From positions 18,034 to 28,990 of the forward strand of contig PLMF01000177.1 of NCBI GenBank assembly GCA_003142355.1: a DNA stretch of 10,957 nt, written 5' to 3'. A program made the translations under genes and the position numbers. Of the stretch, positions 8,901 through 10,957 are shown one piece after another. Within the stretch, counting starts at the first letter, position 1. Each line of letters starts with the position of its first letter. The notes below the pieces were generated by a model. That model made no database searches. It was given only the letters and a program-made list of their open reading frames with translations, and had not been told where the DNA came from. Source of the stretch: Bryobacterales bacterium. GTDB lineage: Bacteria; Acidobacteriota; Terriglobia; Bryobacterales; Bryobacteraceae.

Positions 8901-9912
8901 GACCATGATAGCTACAGTGGTGAGCCCTGGTTTCCTTGGGAACACCTTGCCCGCTGTCTCTCCGCGCAGCGACGATGCGGCCGCCCTGATCAGCGATAGC
9001 CAGCAGGTCTTCCTTTGCGCCGTCCTCAATTCCTTCGCCCTCGATTGGCTGGTGCGAGCGAAGGTAACCTCGCACCTCAATTTCTTTGCTGTGTACCAGC
9101 TTCCAATTCCCAGGCTCACGGAGCGCGACGCGCAGTTCGAACCAATTGTAGATCGAGCCGCGCGCCTGCTGTGCACATCAGTCGAGTTCGACGCCCTTGC
9201 CGGACAACTCGGCCTGTCAAGTCACGAAGGCGGCGAAACGGATCCCGTGGGTCCCGCGCGCCTCCGCGCGGAACTCGACGGCATCATCGCCAACCTGTAC
9301 GGACTCACCGAAGAGGAGTTCGCTTACATCCTGACGACGTTCCCCGTGGTGCCCCAACAGATCAAGGATGCCGCCCTGGCCGCGTTCAAGGAATTCGCTC
9401 CCAAATCCATCGACCAGCAAATCGCCGCGCTCATCGCCGCGGGCGAGAGCGCCACCGTCGAATTCAAATCTTCGGTCCGCTGGGATATGGACGAGAACCG
9501 CCTGAACGAGCCTCTGAAGTACAGCGTCATCAAAACCGTCGCCGCGTTCCTCAATTCCAACGGTGGCACGCTTCTCATCGGCGTCAACGACAAGCGGAAG
9601 GTGGTCGGCTTGAAGGGGGACTACAACCAGTTCAAGAAGGCCGATTCCCGCGACGCATTCGAGAACTGGCTGACGACCCAGCTCATCGGGCAGTTTGGAA
9701 AACCGGCATCGCGTCTGTACTCGGTCTCGTTCCACGACGTGGAAGGGCAGGACGTCTGCCGGATCGAGGTGCAGCCCTCGCCCGACCCGGTTTTCGTGGA
9801 TGAAAAGGGCGGCAAGCCCGAGCTCCTTTACATCCGTACCGGGAATGCAAGCCGCGCCCTGGACGCTCGGGAGATCATCGAGTACTCGCGTCACCGCTGG
9901 CCCCACGGCTAA
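5953..9912 (+). CDS. Eco57I-like N6-adenine DNA methyltransferase with C-terminal AlbA_2 (Schlafen-type) domain
   Basis: The product has 1319 residues. Seen in order: an N-terminal region of about 130 residues, a helical region containing LNRLMFIYFLQKKGF and YLNGGLF, GAYYTPPEIT (342-351), the S-adenosylmethionine motif DPACGSGAFL (410-419), FGVDIMEEA, and the catalytic NPPW (655-658). A target-recognition-like region follows (about 860-1060, ending in TSHLNFFAVYQLPIPR). Last is an AlbA_2 domain from about residue 1160, with ATVEFKSS (1167-1174) and AAFLNSNGGTLLIGV (1197-1211). The motif order and NPPW indicate exocyclic N6-adenine methylation. Family knowledge: Eco57I-type proteins often carry their own PD-(D/E)xK nuclease, but I see no clear E-x-K centre here, so cleavage probably depends on the upstream PLD-SNF2 protein. 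The genes are separated by 2 bases; GGGAG at 5936-5940 is a weak, distant ribosome binding site, and translational coupling is likely. Confidence 0.92.
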   Translation: MPIQPARVKECLGSFDFRRLFVEELGWSRPSSDRPVTFSAAGEEFSRRQIAQLGGVSVLEVTVSAGTIPAAKVRAAVHKEIAGLHQENLLIFVNGTRNESLWYWVKRDDGKSYPRDHYFEIHQPGDLFLSKLSALVFEVGELDPTGDMSVVEVAKRLREALDIERVTRKFYDEFRAQHIAFIELIHGIANERDRRWYASVLLNRLMFIYFLQKKGFIDNNDQDYLQHKLEATQKQGRNLFYANFLKLLFFEGFAKTEDQRSAAARQVLGKIKYLNGGLFLPHKVEIDNPDIAIPDKAFENIFALFRRYSWNLNDVPGEDDDEINPDVLGYIFEKYINQKAFGAYYTPPEITGYLCERTIHQVILEKVRNTPVPGSKNRDYASIPDLLMDLDNDLCRLLIHEILPNLSVLDPACGSGAFLVAAMKTLLNIYGPVVGKIKFGTSANLKKWLRQMEEAHRSIGYFIRKRIITDNLFGVDIMEEATEIARLRLFLALVASADDVEQLEPLPNIDFNILPGNSLIGLMRVDDQEFNSRHKQGDLFQKSYRDLLAEKNRLIGTYRHAASYSDDLRELRDNIQEMQQDAEATLDEILLKEFTGLGIKYEQPTWDQKKGEMGKVSKRQLKPADIRALRPFHWGYQFDEILNGQRRGFDVIITNPPWEIFKPNSKEFFEQYSDLVSKNNMTIHDFEAEQSKLLKNSAIREAWIEYLSGYPHQAAYFRSAANFKNQTSVVNGKKVGSDTNFYKLFVEQAYNLLHDGGRCGIITPGGIYADLGAKRLREMLLLEGKVDSLFGLTNERYIFDAVHHAQKFCILVFEKSGVTESFRAAFRINTREAVARDKLDEFLNSGKADVRLTTDLIRRLSPDSLSIMEFQSEMDVRIAKKMLQFPLLGEQLPGTWNVRLAAEFHMTNDSGLFRQEKGRNRIPLMEGKMIQQFDSAFSSPRYWVAEKEGRKAILGGRHDSRQLLDYQGYRLAFRDVASNTNERTMIATVVSPGFLGNTLPAVSPRSDDAAALISDSQQVFLCAVLNSFALDWLVRAKVTSHLNFFAVYQLPIPRLTERDAQFEPIVDRAARLLCTSVEFDALAGQLGLSSHEGGETDPVGPARLRAELDGIIANLYGLTEEEFAYILTTFPVVPQQIKDAALAAFKEFAPKSIDQQIAALIAAGESATVEFKSSVRWDMDENRLNEPLKYSVIKTVAAFLNSNGGTLLIGVNDKRKVVGLKGDYNQFKKADSRDAFENWLTTQLIGQFGKPASRLYSVSFHDVEGQDVCRIEVQPSPDPVFVDEKGGKPELLYIRTGNASRALDAREIIEYSRHRWPHG

Positions 9913-9921
9913 TCCAGACTG

Positions 9922-10599
9922 ATGGGCGCGCTCCCGCGCCATTCGCGAATCATCGCGGCACAGGAAACGCTCCACGGCGCCGTCAGTGATCGTGGTACGA
10001 TTCGGTTTCCCAGGATGGAACCCGTACCACGCCCGGAGTGGGCGTCCCCAATCGAGGTCGGCGTGCATGCGAGGAGTTTCTACTCGGCGCTGCCGCGGCA
10101 GCCGACCAAAGACGTGCTCAAGGCTCTCCACAGCGATCCCAGGCTCCTGGGCTTCCTTGAAAGGCACGCCCTTGGGCGGCTGGAGTTTTCGGGCCGGGTA
10201 CCACACTCAAGCTGGATGGGATCGTTTGATCGGCACTCCCGAAACTTGGCGGTTAATGCGGTCCGGGCACCCGAAAGCTACGGAAAAGAGTTCTATCCTT
10301 CCGGGTTGCCTTCGGTATCTGCCGCCGGGAGGAATCTGGTCGATGCGATGCAGCGCACCTTGTATCATGAGATCGGGCATTCAATATTGGACGTTACGGG
10401 GCCGGAAAGCGCGCGGCAAGTCGGGAAACTCCTGTGGGGTGGGCGCGCAATGCCCGTATCGATTCTGGCCAAGAAAGATCCGGAGGAATATTTTTGCGAG
10501 ACGTTCGCAGCGTACCGCTTCGAAGACGGACTTGCAGACAAGGACCCGCAGGGCTACGATATGGTTGAGGCCATCCTACGGATGGTATGGAACAAATGA
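9922..10599 (+). CDS. Predicted HExxH zinc metallopeptidase (lethal-factor/ImmA-like gluzincin), unknown role
   Basis: From the ATG at 9922 the product is 225 residues. It carries HEIGH at 149-153 and, 40 residues on, DPEEYFCETFAAY (186-198), where Glu193 or Glu189 could be the third zinc ligand. This spacing and the E..E.FA.Y pattern resemble gluzincins of the anthrax lethal-factor-like, phage MuF-associated and ImmA/IrrE-like groups. I cannot place it in one family. No signal peptide or membrane segment is seen, so a cytosolic enzyme is likely. The start is uncertain. The ATG at 9922 follows the methyltransferase stop by 9 bases without a Shine-Dalgarno sequence. An in-frame ATG at 10015 (Met32) lies at the loop of a strong inverted repeat and 13 bases after TACGAT, and a GTG at 10063 is also possible. 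It overlaps the next gene by ATGA. Its G+C is lower than that of purD. Confidence 0.7.
   Translation: MGALPRHSRIIAAQETLHGAVSDRGTIRFPRMEPVPRPEWASPIEVGVHARSFYSALPRQPTKDVLKALHSDPRLLGFLERHALGRLEFSGRVPHSSWMGSFDRHSRNLAVNAVRAPESYGKEFYPSGLPSVSAAGRNLVDAMQRTLYHEIGHSILDVTGPESARQVGKLLWGGRAMPVSILAKKDPEEYFCETFAAYRFEDGLADKDPQGYDMVEAILRMVWNK
9991..10031. repeat. Inverted repeat (9-bp outer arms, 6-bp inner stem) around an alternative ATG
   Basis: CGTGGTACG at 9991-9999 is the exact reverse complement of CGTACCACG at 10023-10031. Inside, GGTTTCC (10004-10010) pairs with GGAACC (10017-10022) apart from one bulged T. This leaves a 6-base loop, CAGGAT, holding the first two bases of the in-frame ATG at 10015. 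No T-tract follows, so it is not a typical intrinsic terminator. It could be an mRNA hairpin controlling metallopeptidase initiation, a DNA operator, or chance within coding sequence if translation starts at 9922. Confidence 0.6.
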
Positions 10600-10838
10600 C
10601 GTCCCAGGAACAGCAACGGGATGATCAGTTGAACGCCATAGGCCGAGAACTGTTCGATTGTTCCCAAGCCGGAACCCTTGATTTCGAGATGTTCAAGGCG
10701 ATACTCAGGCGCGCAATTGCGGCTGTCGGCTCCGACAATGAGCACCTGGAGATGTTCTGCCACTATGCTACCGGCGAAGGCTGGTTTGCCTGGATGGTGC
10801 AGGAACTCCAAAAGGCGCCTTCCCGGCGCGTAGCCTGA
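10596..10838 (+). CDS. Small acidic protein of unknown function coupled to the metallopeptidase
   Basis: The product is 80 residues from the ATG at 10596. This start overlaps the metallopeptidase stop as ATGA, a classic translational-coupling arrangement, and GGATGG at 10580-10585 lies 10 bases upstream as a possible ribosome binding site. The other in-frame ATG at 10587 would add three residues but has no well-placed ribosome binding site. The protein appears mostly helical and acidic, with about 12 Asp/Glu against 8 Lys/Arg. It includes LDFEMFKAILRRAIAAV near the middle and GEGWFAWMVQEL near the C-terminus. I see no membrane segment, helix-turn-helix or metal site, and I do not recognise the family. 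Its tight linkage suggests a partner, inhibitor or substrate of the metallopeptidase, but that is only inference from position. Confidence 0.65.
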   Translation: MTSQEQQRDDQLNAIGRELFDCSQAGTLDFEMFKAILRRAIAAVGSDNEHLEMFCHYATGEGWFAWMVQELQKAPSRRVA

Positions 10839-10867
10839 CCCCTCGCCTTCCCGAATCTCAGTCACAA

Positions 10868-10881
10868 CAATTATGTAATTG
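10868..10881. promoter_or_regulatory. AT-rich palindrome, possible operator
   Basis: CAATTA and TAATTG form perfect 6-bp inverted arms separated by TG, in the roughly 38% G+C stretch between the small gene and the possible next gene. This compositional dip and symmetry suit a regulator site, and TATGTAAT within it also resembles a -10 element. Apart from this palindrome I see no RNA gene, and no T-tract terminator, in 10839-10932. Confidence 0.3.
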
Positions 10882-10932
10882 AAAACACGCTAGTTACCAT
10901 ATCCGTTCAAACACCTCCGTTGTATCCTGTGA

Positions 10933-10957
10933 ATGGACGATATGAGTTCACTCAGAC
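10933..10957 (+). CDS. Possible first codons of a downstream gene, cut by the window end
   Basis: An ATG at 10933 opens a frame reading MDDMSSLR to the window edge. TATCCT (10923-10928) lies 4 bases upstream and there is no Shine-Dalgarno sequence. A second in-frame ATG lies at 10942. Eight codons are too few to establish a gene; the call rests only on position after an AT-rich intergenic stretch. Confidence 0.22.

Noticed and set aside
2555..9912. Assignment as DISARM (drmD plus drmMI) or BREX (pglX)
   Set aside because: No drmA, drmB or separate drmC gene is present, and none of pglZ, brxC or brxB either. The helicase N-terminus is a PLD domain, not the DrmD type as I know it. Resemblance is limited to shared domain classes.
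10138..10151. CCCAGG-CT-CCTGGG palindrome
   Set aside because: It lies within the metallopeptidase coding sequence, has a 2-base loop too tight for an RNA hairpin, and such short GC palindromes are expected by chance here.
10815..10829. GCGCC-TTCCC-GGCGC hairpin as a terminator
   Set aside because: The stem is only 5 bp, lies inside the small gene before its stop codon, and is not followed by a T-tract.
1..10957. CRISPR arrays, tRNA or rRNA genes, insertion sequences
   Set aside because: No spaced direct repeats, cloverleaf-like segments, transposase-like proteins or terminal repeats were found on either strand.

Overview
The window looks like a GC-rich bacterial chromosome: two housekeeping genes at the left, then an accessory block about 8 kb long. 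Hand counts on sample rows give about 77% G+C in purD, 62-70% in much of the methyltransferase gene, 52-55% in the two small genes at the right and about 38% in the final intergenic stretch. The phylum cannot be read from this sequence. A GC-rich soil lineage such as Acidobacteriota is only a guess.

Left end (1-2546). A minus-strand mnmG (tRNA wobble-uridine modification, C-terminus cut by the window edge) and a plus-strand purD (purine biosynthesis) are transcribed divergently from an 18-base gap. That gap holds two overlapping -10-like hexamers pointing in opposite directions, each only 7-9 bases from its start codon and with no ribosome binding site. The next gene shows the same arrangement, which suggests leaderless or near-leaderless mRNAs.

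Accessory block (2555-9912). Directly behind purD sit two very large genes separated by 2 bases. The first encodes an N-terminal phospholipase-D-like (HxK...GSSN) nuclease domain fused to a SNF2-type ATPase. The second encodes an Eco57I-like N6-adenine DNA methyltransferase with a target-recognition region and a C-terminal AlbA_2 (Schlafen-type) domain. Together they look like an ATP-dependent restriction-modification or anti-phage system. The methyltransferase polypeptide would mark self DNA, and the translocase/PLD polypeptide would restrict unmarked DNA.

Right end (9922-10957). A predicted HExxH zinc metallopeptidase and an 80-residue unknown protein overlap by ATGA and so look translationally coupled. 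The metallopeptidase 5' region carries a 9-bp perfect inverted repeat with an inner 6-bp stem, and an alternative ATG lies at its loop. The window closes with an AT-rich intergenic region, including a CAATTA/TAATTG palindrome, and the possible first codons of another gene. The most novel part is the combination of a PLD-SNF2/methyltransferase-AlbA_2 system with a downstream coupled metallopeptidase and small protein.
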